From contig JAJNNQ010000027.1 of the NCBI GenBank assembly GCA_027886175.1, positions 8,260,001 through 8,324,000 on the forward strand: DNA of 64,000 nucleotides, in the 5' to 3' direction. Below the pieces are notes generated by a model that had not been told where the DNA came from, made no database searches, and saw only the letters and a list, made by a program, of their open reading frames with translations. Source of the stretch: Phylloscopus collybita (Eukaryota > Chordata > Aves > Passeriformes > Phylloscopidae). Positions 53,005 through 64,000 of the stretch are shown in pieces. Each line of letters opens with the position of its first letter. The stretch's first letter is position 1. The position numbers and the translations under genes are program-made.

Positions 53005-53782
53005 AGAAAGTAATATCCTCTTGTTAACAGCACAGAGATAAAAGAAATGCTACAACACAAACCACCTGGGACAAAGAAAATCCTCTGCTTCAATCCACTG
53101 CTTTCTTAGTATCTCTCGGTTCCCTGCAGGAAGCCCACAGACTCCAAGAAGGCCATGACGGGGAGGACCACACAGTTAAGTGATGTTTTGTGTTCTGGTA
53201 TCAAAGTATGTTCCCAGTAAAAACACGGTGAGGAATCACTGCCTGATTTACCACTCCACTGTCTGCTGCAGCTACCAAAGTGTTGCAAAAATGTTTAAAA
53301 TTATGGTATTACATCTTGGCACTGCGTCTCCTCCTCAGATGGACCAAACATCCATCAACAGTAAGAGGTCTGATAGAGCAGCACTGCCCCCCATACTTCG
53401 TGACAGGTATACCCAGGGAGAGCCAGTAGCACATCAGTGTGGCTGAAGCTAAGCCACACTTAACAATGGTGCCAAAGATTGTAAGAAAAGGAAATTTACA
53501 CACCAATTTACCAGGCTGATCTTAACTCATGGTAGGAAAATTGACAGACAGTTTGAAATCTCTACCTTGGCTGGAAGTTCTTGTGTTTCAGGTGTGTGCT
53601 CAGCCCACAGCTGCCAGTCTCTATGAATGGGTTGAGGTGAGGAACACCGGCTTCTCTACCTGAACAGGTCAGGCCAACTGTGGACGGACGGCACAGTCCT
53701 GGTTACTGAGCAGTGGTCAGGCATGTGCTTCATGATCTTGGCTGCCAGCACTATCACTGGACTTTCCAAATGGCTTATATGC

Positions 53783-53818
<36 letters not shown>

Positions 53819-54297
53819 AAAGAAACATAGTGCCCATTCCACAGTGGTGGGTGTGCAAGGCCCGTCAGTTTGCTGCTCTGTTCAGTCTCCTGATCATCAA
53901 AACAGATGATCCAAATCTACACCAAGACCAATCAGTGAGCCCAGACTGCACCTCAAAGGGAAGGTGCACCAGGTGCTAGGAGTAAGGAAAATGCAGCAGG
54001 ACTGATACTGCAGCAGCTTCTGGGATGGGACAAGACAACCAACGATCCAACACAGTTCAGCACATTGTGCTGTGGAGAAAACTGAGCATTCTGCTCCAAA
54101 CATTGCTAACCAGACCAGGGAGAGGGAGGGGAGCGCCAGCAACCGTTGGCAGCAATGCTGCAGGGGGTATGCTCTCGCCAGAGTGGAGAGGACATGCATG
54201 TCCAGGGCATCTGTCCCGGGTCAAGGATGGGAAACTCCTTAAACAGCTATAAGTATGGAATGGCAAAGGGGAGGGGAATGGGCCCAACAGCTCAGCT
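53005..54297 (-). other. NCOA5: NCOA5 3' UTR
   Basis: Non-coding, moderately AT-rich sequence between the stop codon and the poly(A) signal. It includes a 31-nt homopolymer (A on plus, U in the transcript) at about 53785-53815. Confidence 0.7.
53785..53815. repeat. Homopolymer A/T run of about 31 nt
   Basis: An uninterrupted A run on the plus strand, inside the NCOA5 3' UTR. I saw no retroposon body or target-site duplication beside it, so it is treated as a simple repeat. Confidence 0.85.
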
Positions 54298-57200
54298 CTA
54301 ATAGTGTCGCTGGTAGGCACCCATTGGTTGCTGGCCTGAGGACCCTGCTCGCCCCTGGGCCACGGTTTGGCTCACAAGGTGGGAGAGTGCAGGACCACTC
54401 TGGATAAGGGTGTCCAAGGCTTTCTGTACACTGGGGTTGTCAAAGTTGATACCAGAAGACACTGGCCTTTGGGCGGGCACATTGCCAGGCGCAGGGAGGC
54501 GGGTTTGGTGCTGACCATAGAGCGGCTGAGGTTGTGGAGGAGCTCCAGGTCTTGGACCCGTGTTTCTCGAAGGGCCCGGGAGAGCAGGAAGCTGTGTGTT
54601 TGGAGTCTGCAATCTCTGTGGAGCTTGGTTTAAATTTCCAGCATTCATCTGTGCTGGCCGGGGCTGCCCGCCGGCCAGGTTAGCAAAGTTCTGGTTGGGA
54701 GTGCTGCCCGAAGAGCCCGCGGAGGGCGCAGGACCGCTGTTTGCCACAGCAGCTGCCGCTGCTGCTGCCGCCCCACTGTTGAAGAGACTGAGGATTTTTG
54801 CTTGAAGCTCCTGCTGAGGGGTAGAAGAGGACACTGGAACAGAAGGAGTAGAGACCAGAGGCTGTGAACCCTGATGAGCCTGAGAACTTGGAAGGCTGGA
54901 CTGACTACCCAGTGATGATCCTGAAGGTGCCCCCAAAGGTTGTCTTGACATGGGTGCTGGGAAAGAAAGGAAACATGGTTAAAGCTCTGCCAATTCCCTT
55001 GAAGGGACATCTAAAAAAACCTAATGAAACAGCTACCAAAGACATGGCATCAGTGAACACCCAAACACTCACCCTCAGATCACAGCTGCACAGTTCTGGG
55101 AACCCAAACCACTCTACAGAACTGAGTGTAGCAGCCCAACCAGTTATGGCAGTCCTGCTGTTGCCTTAAGAGAATCCAGTATAAAAGGTCTTCCACATGA
55201 AAACTCTGAATTGTCTCACAGCATGCAATGACACGTCCATCTCAGTAAAATGAGGTGCTACATGAGGATATTATGCTCCCAAACCCCTCTGCAGTCCCAA
55301 GACTCTTTTCCTATCCCAGCTCTAAGGACCACAAACCACACAACAAACTGTCTGGGGCCTTGGGACTTACCCTGCAGAGATTCAGAGCTGCCTCGCAGCA
55401 ACCGTTCCTTCCGGTCTCTCAGGTAATTAATGACTTTATCTATCTCCTCAGCAGTCACATAGCGATTGTCTGCCAGCAGGTTCAAGAGAGTTTGGATCCC
55501 AGGAGGGTGACCTCCTCTGACACCCTCCTCCATGGGGGGTGGGCGCTCCCGCTCCTGCAGAATAGCTTCATCTGCCATCTTGGCAGCCTGCCGGGCGATC
55601 TCCTCCCGCTCCTTCTCCCGGGACTCTGTCTTGTAGCGCTCGTAATTCCTTGCCACCAGCACCATGGCATCAGCCTGGGGCATATTGCGGTGCTCTGCAC
55701 AAAGGGAGAAATGCTCTGAGTGACCCAAAGTGACCCTGACAGAGGTGCTGTTCCTCCTGCCTGCCAGCACAGCCCAGTCAGCAGCAGGCACTGCTCAGGG
55801 AGTGAGGGCAGACTTGGGAACTTCCCAGGCACACGGGAGCAGTTGCATTTCCAAAGCCAACAGAAGACCCACAGCTATCAGCCAGCAAGACCTGTCTTTC
55901 CTTCCACAGCTGAGGGCTCTAAGCAGACATCTCATCAGCCCAGAAGTGTCTTTCTTGTCTCTCACCAGATAAAAGGAAAGCAGCTCCCTCTACCTCTCAC
56001 ACAAATCCTCGGTTCTCTGAGATGAGGTGGTCCCAGTCATTTTACTGCTAAATCCTTGGACAGATCCAAAACTTGCCCTCTGAAGGCTGCATGATCCCAG
56101 AGGAGGACAGCCACGGGAATACCTTTGTTTCTGTGCTGCCAGTGCCTTAACATCTCATGTGCACATGCAGCTGGGGAGGGAGAAATACTGGCTCAGTTGT
56201 CACATGGCTGCTCACATTCATCACTCTGAAGCAACAATCAGCAATCAAATTCTTCTGTGATAAAATGAGTATTGGGCAATTCTAATGGTGGGTTTTGAGG
56301 TCATTATTTCCACCTCCTAAAGCCCACACATGAACAGTCACCTGAACACAGATTTTAACTGGGAGATCTAAAGAGCCTTTACCTTCTCAGAAGTGCCCAA
56401 AACTCCGGGCAGGGTCCTTTTTACACCTGCAGAACATTGAATCCTGCAAGCCTATTCCTCCTGACAGGAAACTTGGGTTCATTTTAACATTAGGCATTGC
56501 ACAAGTTGTGAAAGAGTTCACTGAAACAAACATGCATGCAAACGTGGCCAGGAGCAGTTGAAGTGAGCATATTTAATCTCTGGAATGAGCTGTGGATGAG
56601 CTAATGACTGGGGTTCCCATCAGGTCTGATACACCGGCAGATCCAGTGAAGAAAAGAAGCTTTGGCCTCCTGCCAAAGGTTTAACAGGTGTTATTAAACC
56701 AAAGAACTTAAGAACTAAAACCAAGGGCAACGGGAAGCCCAGTGGCAGTGTGTGTGAGCTATGTGTCTGCAGGAAATGAGGGAGCTCTCATATCACATCT
56801 GCATCTGATGTTAACAGAAACTGGGCTTCTCCAGTCAGTAAGCACACACTGAGCACTGACTGTACAGTCAGAAGTTTCCTCTCCCAGATGAACTCACAGA
56901 ACATTACTTGGGAACACAGTAAGGGAGAAATAACCTTTGAAAGCTCAGCTGTGGTCAAACCAGTCACCTGTATTGACAGATTACATGAACAGCCTATAAT
57001 CAGAGTAACAGCTACTTTCCCCAATCACATTTTGATAAGGCATTTTTAGTATCTACACCCACCCTCATGCAACAACCAAGTCACACCCTGCGATGGAAAG
57101 TGATGTGACAAGTATAAAGGTGCTAAAAAGGTGGAGCCCGTATACCCAAACACTTTGTAGTTCTATCTTTTCATAACTCTTCCCAGTTTCATTATCAAAT

Positions 57201-60200
57201 CTCTATCAAATCCTTATTAAATCACATTTGATTTTAAAATCTGTCCTTTAATTTGCCACATTCCCAACATGGTCTTTCTGAGAGCAATAAGTGGTAGAGT
57301 GAGGTTGGGCAGGTATTACTCAGAGATCTCCCAGAGCACTGCAGCTCTGTGGTCCATGATGTGCCCTGAGATGCAAAGGCTGGCAGTATTAGGAGCCAAG
57401 AACACAGATGAGATGCTCTCTTGGCAGGAATTACAAATTCCTTTTGACAAGGGGCAGAGTATTACAGAAGCTTGTAAATAATGATATTCACATTTATGAC
57501 ATGGTGTCAAGTAATTTATAACTACTTCTGTGGCAGCAAAGATGAACTTTGTCCTACGTGGTTCTGCCTGAAAGAAAGGTTCTAAGTGACCACACAATGC
57601 CCAGCCTACTGAGACCATAGTACCTTGTGGGGTGCCAAACATGATGTTAACAGTGCAAGAACGGTGAACTTGATGCTGCTGCGTGATGACAATGGCAAAA
57701 GGAGACCCTCCTCTGCTGACATCGTCCAGGGCCTGCGTCAGTGACATCTCTGTGTTGAGGAAGATCAGGTCCACTACCATGCCTAGGTCCCGCACCTTCC
57801 GCCCCACTGACTCCGCATACTCCCTACCACAAAGCAAAGGCAGCAGTTTAACAAATCAGTCACATAGAGGAACAGAAACCTTGGCACTGCATGCTCTCCA
57901 TGTCTCAGATTCACTTTTCTGATTCCTTGCCCAGCTTCATGACGTTTACCAGGACAGTACTAAAGCAATCCCATTATAGCAATATAAAAGCCCTTATTCT
58001 GATCTGAATCAGTCATTTCAGTTCAACCAAAATAAATTACAAATCAAGCCTTAGCTTAGCTGAGAAACAGAGTGTTTGCAAAGGGATTTACACTATTACA
58101 AATTTGTTTACACATAAATGTGTTTCAATTGAATTTGTTAGGGGAAGAAATTTACGCAGAGGTCCAAGGTGTACAGAGCAGAGGAGCCAACCTACAGAAC
58201 TTATTTACTCCCGCTTTGTTCAGTCAACTGTTCACACGTGCCTCATTCCTTATTGGCCTGTTCTTTTCTACTAGTTGCTTTCTGCTCTAACCTACTGCTC
58301 ATACAGCATCTCTGGATCCACTGCTCCTGTATACCCTGTCCTACAGACTTCCCATCCAAGCACAAAACACAGCTCACAAGGCTGAGCTTAAATTGCCAAG
58401 GTTTTTATTTAAGCCTACTATACTTAGAACCAAACCTGCCATATTGACTGCACAAAAAGTCTGACAAATTCAGTCTGTGTGCACCCACATCTCAAGAAAG
58501 ACGGTCTTTTTATTGTCTTTGGAGGCAAATTCTGTAATGGTGATCAAAAGTATCCCCCCTTCAACCATCTTCTTAAGAGCTTCAAAGTAAAATGATGGTA
58601 TCTAAGGCATTCAGGAGTAATCTTTCAACAGGTTGTAGCAGGTGACATAAATGCTTCAATACAAGATTTATGAACAGGCTCCAACTCTTAAGGTTTGTAG
58701 CTGTTACAGATCAAAATGATTCTTGGGATATTAAACTGATCCTCTGACACAAAAAAAGTTACTCTTGTGTCAAGCACAATAACTTGTGGTCTATTAGAGA
58801 GTATCTTCCAAAGACTTTTAGCCACCAGGGGATAAAGGATCTAAACCTTCCTCTCAAGATTTGTTCCAATAGGTAATCAACTGCATCAGAAGTTTATTTC
58901 TAGTTTCACTGCTTCTCCTGTTTCCATTTCCTGCTCCATTTTCTACCAGCAGATGAGGCAAGTGCCAGCTGTCTCTTTCTGCCCCACATGTACAGCAAAG
59001 TTAAAGAAAAACAACTCTTGATCTTTTCTCTGAAGGGTGAAGGAGACAGAGCTTTAACTTTCCGCCTGACAAACATCTTCCTCAGATTACAAGCCAGATC
59101 TGTGATTTATTTACATATTTACTATTCTTTAGTAAATTTAATTGTAAAGATACAGACATCAGACTGGTGACATTGTAAAAGCCCTCTACTACTGCGCCAG
59201 GTGTACCTCCTGCTCCCAAAAGAGTGTCTGCCCTGTGAACTCAGCAAGTGCTCAGACAGCCATAAGAGATCATCCTGGTTACTGCTTCTACCTGCCTTTG
59301 ATACCATCCACAACTGCCTTCAGCAGTGATTTTGTATTTCTTGCACATTGGACTAATGGCAATGACCGCTACCCAGCCTAGGAACCAATCCAGCAGGAGC
59401 TCTGAACAAACACCCCCCATCCACCCTGACCCCTGCTCTGTATTGTCACCTGGTTGGCACATATTCCTAAGTTCCATATCCAGGAACCACAGGATATCAT
59501 GCTACCCAGGAAAAACAAGTACATGTCCCTAAAACCTGTTGAAATGGTAGGCTTATATGGAGAGTAGGTATGAAAGTATCAGGAGAAGATATAGCAAGAG
59601 ATTACAAGGAGAAAATACAAGCAAAGCACAAGATACATTTCCTCATCTCATCAACATATATTCCCAGAAGAAAAATGGGAGCTACAGCTTTCTGGGGACT
59701 CCAAAGCCACACTCCTCAAGAGCAACCTGTAAGACAAACAGCCTAAAGGCAGGACTAAGTTTAAATCCATTCTCTTCTACCATGCAATAATAAAACCAGT
59801 TATAACCATTTTCTTACTTTGTCTGTTTATTCACCACTATCACAGAACAATCCACGGGTCTCTCTGCATCAAAACGTCTCTTGATTTCCTCATAGTACTG
59901 CCGGTACAGCTCCTCCCGGCGCCGCTCCTCGCGCTTCAGGCGGTCTGAAATGAGCCGCAGGGACAGAACGAGTGACACCCCTCAGACCTGCTCAGAGGGA
60001 CACAGAGAGCCACAACTGTGGCACCGTGGCACCCTCCCTTTGAAGTGGTACAGGTACTCACCCTCTGGCTCCTTGTAGCGGTCATAGTAGGAGTCATCCT
60101 TGCGCCGATAGTAGTCGTCGAGGCGCAGGTATCGGTCGTAACATTCGTCCCGTCTGCAACATTCAGAAGCAGCAATGGGTTTCCTCCAGCACCATCTCAG

Positions 60201-60765
60201 GCAGCGACTTTGGTCAATGCATCACACCCAGACTGCCCCCAAGTCTGATTTCTGAGGTACCCATCTGCTCCTCACAAGACACAGAGCAGCACCCAACTGT
60301 CCCCAGTCAAGGGTGATTTCTTTCAACACCTGACACCACTCAAACAATTGTGGCAGAAATGCCATAAAAACATTATTTTGGCAAATAGGATCCTGCAGAG
60401 TTTACCTGTACAAAGGGTCTCGAGGGTCTCTCATATCCCGTGGATCCCTCACATCTCGTGCATTTCTCATATCCCGCGGATCCCTGTATCGATCATACAG
60501 TGGCTCCCGTGGGTCACGAAGATCTCTAACATCACGTGGGTCCCTCAAATCCCTTGGATCCCTGATATCCCGTGGGTCTCGCAGGTCCCGTGGGTCCCTG
60601 TGGTCTCTGGCATCACGCATGTCTCTACCTCGAATGTCTCGAGAGTCTCTAGCATCTCGCCCGTTCCTGCCGTCCCTGCCATCTCTGGGGTCTCTCCGTG
60701 GGCTCCCCCGAAGAGGGGAGCGGTCACGCCTGGCATCTCGGCCATCCCCGTAGGCATACTGCTCT
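54298..60765 (-). CDS. NCOA5: NCOA5, nuclear receptor coactivator 5 (start codon outside window)
   Basis: Coregulator that binds oestrogen receptors and other nuclear receptors. Exons right to left: 60406-60765, 60062-60153, 59818-59944, 57624-57833, 55371-55694, 54298-54956. All are in phase and total about 590 residues. The N-terminal exon is an arginine/aspartate repeat region (RDPRD, RDLRD, RDIRD). Then come a basic helix (LKREERRREELYRQY), the anticodon-binding-like domain (DCSVIVVNKQTK ... AIVITQQHQ), a charged helix, and the receptor-binding LxxLL motif LLNLL (55474-55488). The Ser/Pro/Gln-rich C-terminus ends MGAYQRHY. The acceptor at 60765 implies at least one more upstream exon, encoding about 14 residues in mammals, which I could not find up to 64000. 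Confidence 0.96.
54748..54771 (-). repeat. NCOA5: Polyalanine run in NCOA5
   Basis: Eight successive alanine codons (mixed GCG, GCA, GCT) follow the conserved LFNSG. From memory the mammalian protein has no such run here. Mixed codons argue against recent slippage. Confidence 0.85.
54957..55370 (-). other. NCOA5: NCOA5 last intron
   Basis: A 414-bp ordinary GT-AG intron; nothing notable. Confidence 0.75.
55695..57623 (-). other. NCOA5: NCOA5 intron between exons ending at 57624 and starting at 55694
   Basis: A 1.9-kb AT-rich intron; no repeat or gene was recognised. Confidence 0.7.
57834..59817 (-). other. NCOA5: NCOA5 intron between exons 59818-59944 and 57624-57833
   Basis: A 2.0-kb AT-rich intron; short open frames only, with nothing recognisable. 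Confidence 0.7.
60406..60765 (-). other. NCOA5: NCOA5 RD-dipeptide repeat exon
   Basis: A 360-nt exon encoding alternating Arg-Asp units with a variable third residue (RDPRDLRD, RDIRDPRD, RDVRDLRD). At DNA level it is a degenerate repeat of CGTGGGTC/CTCGAGGG-like units on the plus strand. Such charged RD/RE repeats are typical of splicing-related nuclear proteins. Confidence 0.9.
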
Positions 60766-63700
60766 CTGAGGAAAACACCAGGGAAATTCCATTAGCCTGC
60801 TAACAACATGAGTACAGTTACCCCTAAATCTCTTACCTGAGGTGCCAAAGTGACCTTTCACAGCAGCTGAAGCCTCCCTCCTATCCCACAACAACAAAAA
60901 TTGACCAAAAGTCATATTTTTGAAGTAGTCTGGACATGGTTCTTAATTCTAATATTCAGCACAGCCAAACAAGACCCAGAAAGCTCCTTAATGGAGCACT
61001 AAGTGTAGAGCACCTGTGGATGAAGTGAACAGGCACTTCAGAAACCATCATTTTAAGGCCTAAGACCTCCAACATCAGCCACAGATGATCTATCAATCAT
61101 GTCTGGCAAATTCTTTGAGAGAATTTAAGTGATGTAGCTTAATACCCACAAATACGCAATATCCAGGAGTGTTCAAGGGATCCATTAAATTCACTCATCA
61201 ATGACAGCAGAACACCTGAAGTAGTGTTATTGGCATAGATTAAAAAAGGAGCAGCTTGTGAGCAAAGACATTGCAGGTTCCATGTTGTGGTTGGGTTTGT
61301 GCTGCTGACAGAAAGCAAAGACAGCTATGGTGTTGTCCTGGATTTGCGGGATCGTTTCTGTAGAAAGCCAGCCTTATGTTTATAATGGCCTGGTTTAAGA
61401 GGGTACTAAACCCAACCAGCACTGCATCCTCAACCACTGCAAAAGGCTTTTCTGTTGGATCTGAATGATCCATCTCATTCAGACTTTGTATTGTAGTCTT
61501 CAGAGGCAAGGCAGAATAATGTTCCAGTCTTCATGTTTTCCCAAAGCAGTAGGGTTTTTTTCCAGGTTGTATTCTGTTTTCCACTGTAGTCAAAACAAAG
61601 CATTAAAAAATCTTGCAGAGAAACTACGGAGCTTCATGTGTTTAGACTGTTTTTTCCCCAAAATACTGACAACCATCAGGAAAAAACTCCAGCTTTTTGA
61701 ATCTTTTTATTTCTCATACTTGACATGACTTTTACAGTCCTCAAACAGCCTAATCTAGTTTAGGAAAGATAAGCAGAACCTACGTCTGCATCCACTGCAG
61801 TGCAGTCATACAGAGATCACCTGGAGAGCACGAGTCAGAGGAGCTCAAGTTTGGTGCTAGGGAGAGTGACAGGAACGAGATGGAAGAGCAGAGTCCGTGC
61901 ACAGATTTTGGTGTCAGACACCCAGCTGTGCTGGGAACACATAACAGTGCTGGCATTCTCTGGCTGCATGTCAGATACAAACCAGATTTTGGGACAAATG
62001 AGAGATGCCAAGACACACACAGCCTCCTTCTCTAAGTGACATTTTGAACTTGCAGACAGCCAGGTGTAAACTCCTTCAGCCTCTTGAACACGTAGAACTA
62101 CTTTTGTGATCTGCATTGATCTCTACCACATCATGTGAGAGACACATCATAGCCCCCTTCCCTCAAAACCTACAATGAATGATGGCAGAAGGTCAGGGGG
62201 AAACTTTGGACTTGCTCTAATGGATATTGAGTAACTGATCTTTCCGTAGCTGTGAGACCATTTAGCAACACAACCAGATGCAGGGGAATTGTTTGGCATA
62301 TGACATTTATTCCAGCTGGAGTGGGGGTGACCAGAACAGGCCACATTCATGATCCGCAGAGACAAATAGATCCAGAATGAACAACGCACAACTGAGACAG
62401 AAATAGAGATGTGGCACCGGTATCCTTGGCTCTTGTGCCTGCATGGCTGCCCTGCCTGAGGGAGACAGCAACACAAAAGCACAGCTTCCACCTTCTGCTT
62501 CCACACCTCAGTCACCATGGCGTGGCTCCTGCAGCATCAGCACCACTGCCTGCACCTGCTTGGGACTTGGCCCTGCCAGCCCAGTACCACTGTGTGCAGC
62601 GCAGCGTGGGGCTCTGCAGCACTGGCAGCGGCAGCTGTTGTTCCCAGGCCACAGTGTGGTCTGGAGTCCATCGATCACAGCCATGCCCAGGACTTGATGA
62701 CTGTGACCCCACCATCACCTGTGCCCACACTACTGCTTGGGACCTGGTGCTAACCACATGGGATGGCCATGGTGTATGCAGTGCCAGCTGAAATCCAGTG
62801 CCTGTCATAGCGGCACCAAAGCCTTCAGCTGCTGTCCAGTCCACAACGTGGTGCCCACAGCATCACAGCTCACGCACATCTAGTGCTCTTTAGGACTGCG
62901 GCACAGGCACCTGCTCCTACACACATGCAGGATGACATAGGTTGCAATGCCCATGGCATCAGTGCCTGTGCTTGACCCTCTGCAGTGCAGTCCACGGACC
63001 AATGCTCATGGTAGAGATGCCTGCCCCTCACCCCTGCAGTGCTGCAGCATTGGTGGCACTGAGGCCAAAGATATGCCATTCAGTGCCTGCTGCTCACATA
63101 CTCCCAGGGTCCTCCCACCAGCACCAAGCAGACACCAGGCCCAAGAGTTGCTGCATCTGCCACAGGAATCCCAGCACTTCTAGGGCCTGACACCCATACG
63201 CTGGTCTCTGCAAGCACATTTGGCACTGTGTAGGGTTAAGTGTAGTGCATAAAAATCCTAGATGGTGCCAAGAATTGCAGCTACTCATTCTCTGCACTTT
63301 TATTGTTTGGTGTAGGTATCTTGCTAGTTGCACTTTTTCCTTATTTTTTGGTAATTTAACAGGTCAAGCTAGTAAAGCACACTAGATGTGCAACTTCATT
63401 TTCCTTCAAGTCAAATAAGCACTACGCCTTTTCATGGAAAGCTTTACAGTAGAGGCACCCAGGGTGGGTACCTTGCACCAAACAACACCGGAGTATGTCT
63501 TTGTGTGCTTCCTAGTGATGCTGTGGAAAGGAAACTGAAGTTGTCTTCTTGTGACAGGACAATCCTTATTTTCCCCTTGACTGTGGCTGCCAACACAGAG
63601 GAAGTGAAGAGGTGAATGTGCTGTGCCCACTGAGGGGTGGGAAGCCAGGAGAAGCTGGAGAGTACATCAGTGACTGCACAGGGGGGCTGGCTCCAGGCTC

Positions 63701-64000
63701 TGGTAACACAACCATGTGGGCAGACAGGACCGTGCAAGAGACATTTGCTCTGCTTTGTATTTTGCTCAAGAGCTCTTTTCCACTCTCATCGCAGCATTGG
63801 AAGCTTTCAACATCAGAAGAGGCAAGATCCCAAGATCCTCTGTACTGGAAACGCTGCAGCCCCTTGGCATTCTCTAGATATGTCTTGGCTTCTCTGATCC
63901 TTGGAGGCAGCAGCAAACATGTGTGCTCTTCCTCCCAAGCCTGTCACAGCAAATGCTGGGCTGCAGCAACAGCAGCAGACACAAGGTTTCCCTCGTGCTT
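60766..64000 (-). other. NCOA5: NCOA5 upstream intron, to the window edge
   Basis: At least 3.2 kb. AT-rich except for a GC-richer island at about 62500-63200 that looks like a degenerate satellite. I found no start-codon exon and no CpG island, so the NCOA5 promoter must lie further right. Confidence 0.6.
62500..63200. repeat. Possible degenerate satellite-like island in NCOA5 intron
   Basis: Recurring words (CAGTGCCTG, CAGTCCAC, TGCCCATGG, GCAGTGC) are spaced irregularly, with AGTCCA at about 62664, 62835 and 62987. Base composition differs sharply from the AT-rich surroundings. No clean unit could be defined by eye. Confidence 0.35.

Noticed and set aside
53785..53815. A-run as the tail of a processed pseudogene or SINE
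   Set aside because: No gene-like or SINE-like body, and no flanking target-site duplication could be seen. It lies within the NCOA5 3' UTR.
54298..54951. Single-exon 217-codon gene starting at the methionine in MSRQPLGAP
   Set aside because: This is the last exon of NCOA5. The acceptor lies five bases upstream (54956), and the reading frame continues from exon 55371-55694.
61240..63916. Minus-strand frames upstream of NCOA5 as its missing first coding exon
   Set aside because: None has the expected Ser/Pro/Thr/Arg-rich start and a donor of the phase required by the acceptor at 60765.

Overview
The window is a gene-dense, GC-rich stretch of vertebrate nuclear DNA, most likely from a bird. 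The gene order ZNF335 (minus) - MMP9 (plus) - SLC12A5/KCC2 (plus) - NCOA5 (minus) is the conserved block known from human 20q13.12. Introns and spacers are short, and the only transposon traces are two decayed CR1-like LINE scraps. No bacterial, viral, CRISPR or other exotic system is present, and I do not claim one.

Layout. Positions 1-4937 (minus) hold the first 17 coding exons of ZNF335, read leftwards out of the window and covering nine of its zinc fingers. Its CpG-rich promoter lies at about 4940-5960. Positions 5960-15540 contain no gene I can recognise, only conserved-looking islands, one LINE scrap and a 48-bp duplication. MMP9 is complete in 13 exons (15633-19592) with a TATA-like box, an AP-1 site and a poly(A) signal at 20041. 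SLC12A5 begins less than 1 kb later. It has two alternative first exons, 1a (20939-20972) and 1b (27418-27469), followed by 25 common exons ending at 47638. Its 3' UTR is about 4.5 kb, with a poly(A) signal at 52136. NCOA5 runs convergently on the minus strand: the stop codon is at 54298-54300 and the most upstream coding exon found ends at 60765. Its start codon appears to lie beyond the right edge.

I rebuilt every exon by hand from reading frame, GT/AG boundaries and phase. MMP9 comes to 704 residues and KCC2b to 1111, close to the human lengths as I remember them (707 and 1116).

The more interesting points concern SLC12A5: two introns with the minor-spliceosome (U12) signature; a very short KCC2a-type first exon that keeps an RFTV kinase-docking motif; an intronic RE1/NRSE silencer-like site; two miR-25/32/92-type 8-mer sites near the 3' end; a 15-nt microexon; and CpG islands inside introns 5, 9 and 12. 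ZNF335 contains a 19-nt microexon. The four genes are neighbours with independent jobs: a transcriptional regulator, a secreted gelatinase, a neuronal K-Cl cotransporter and a nuclear-receptor coregulator.
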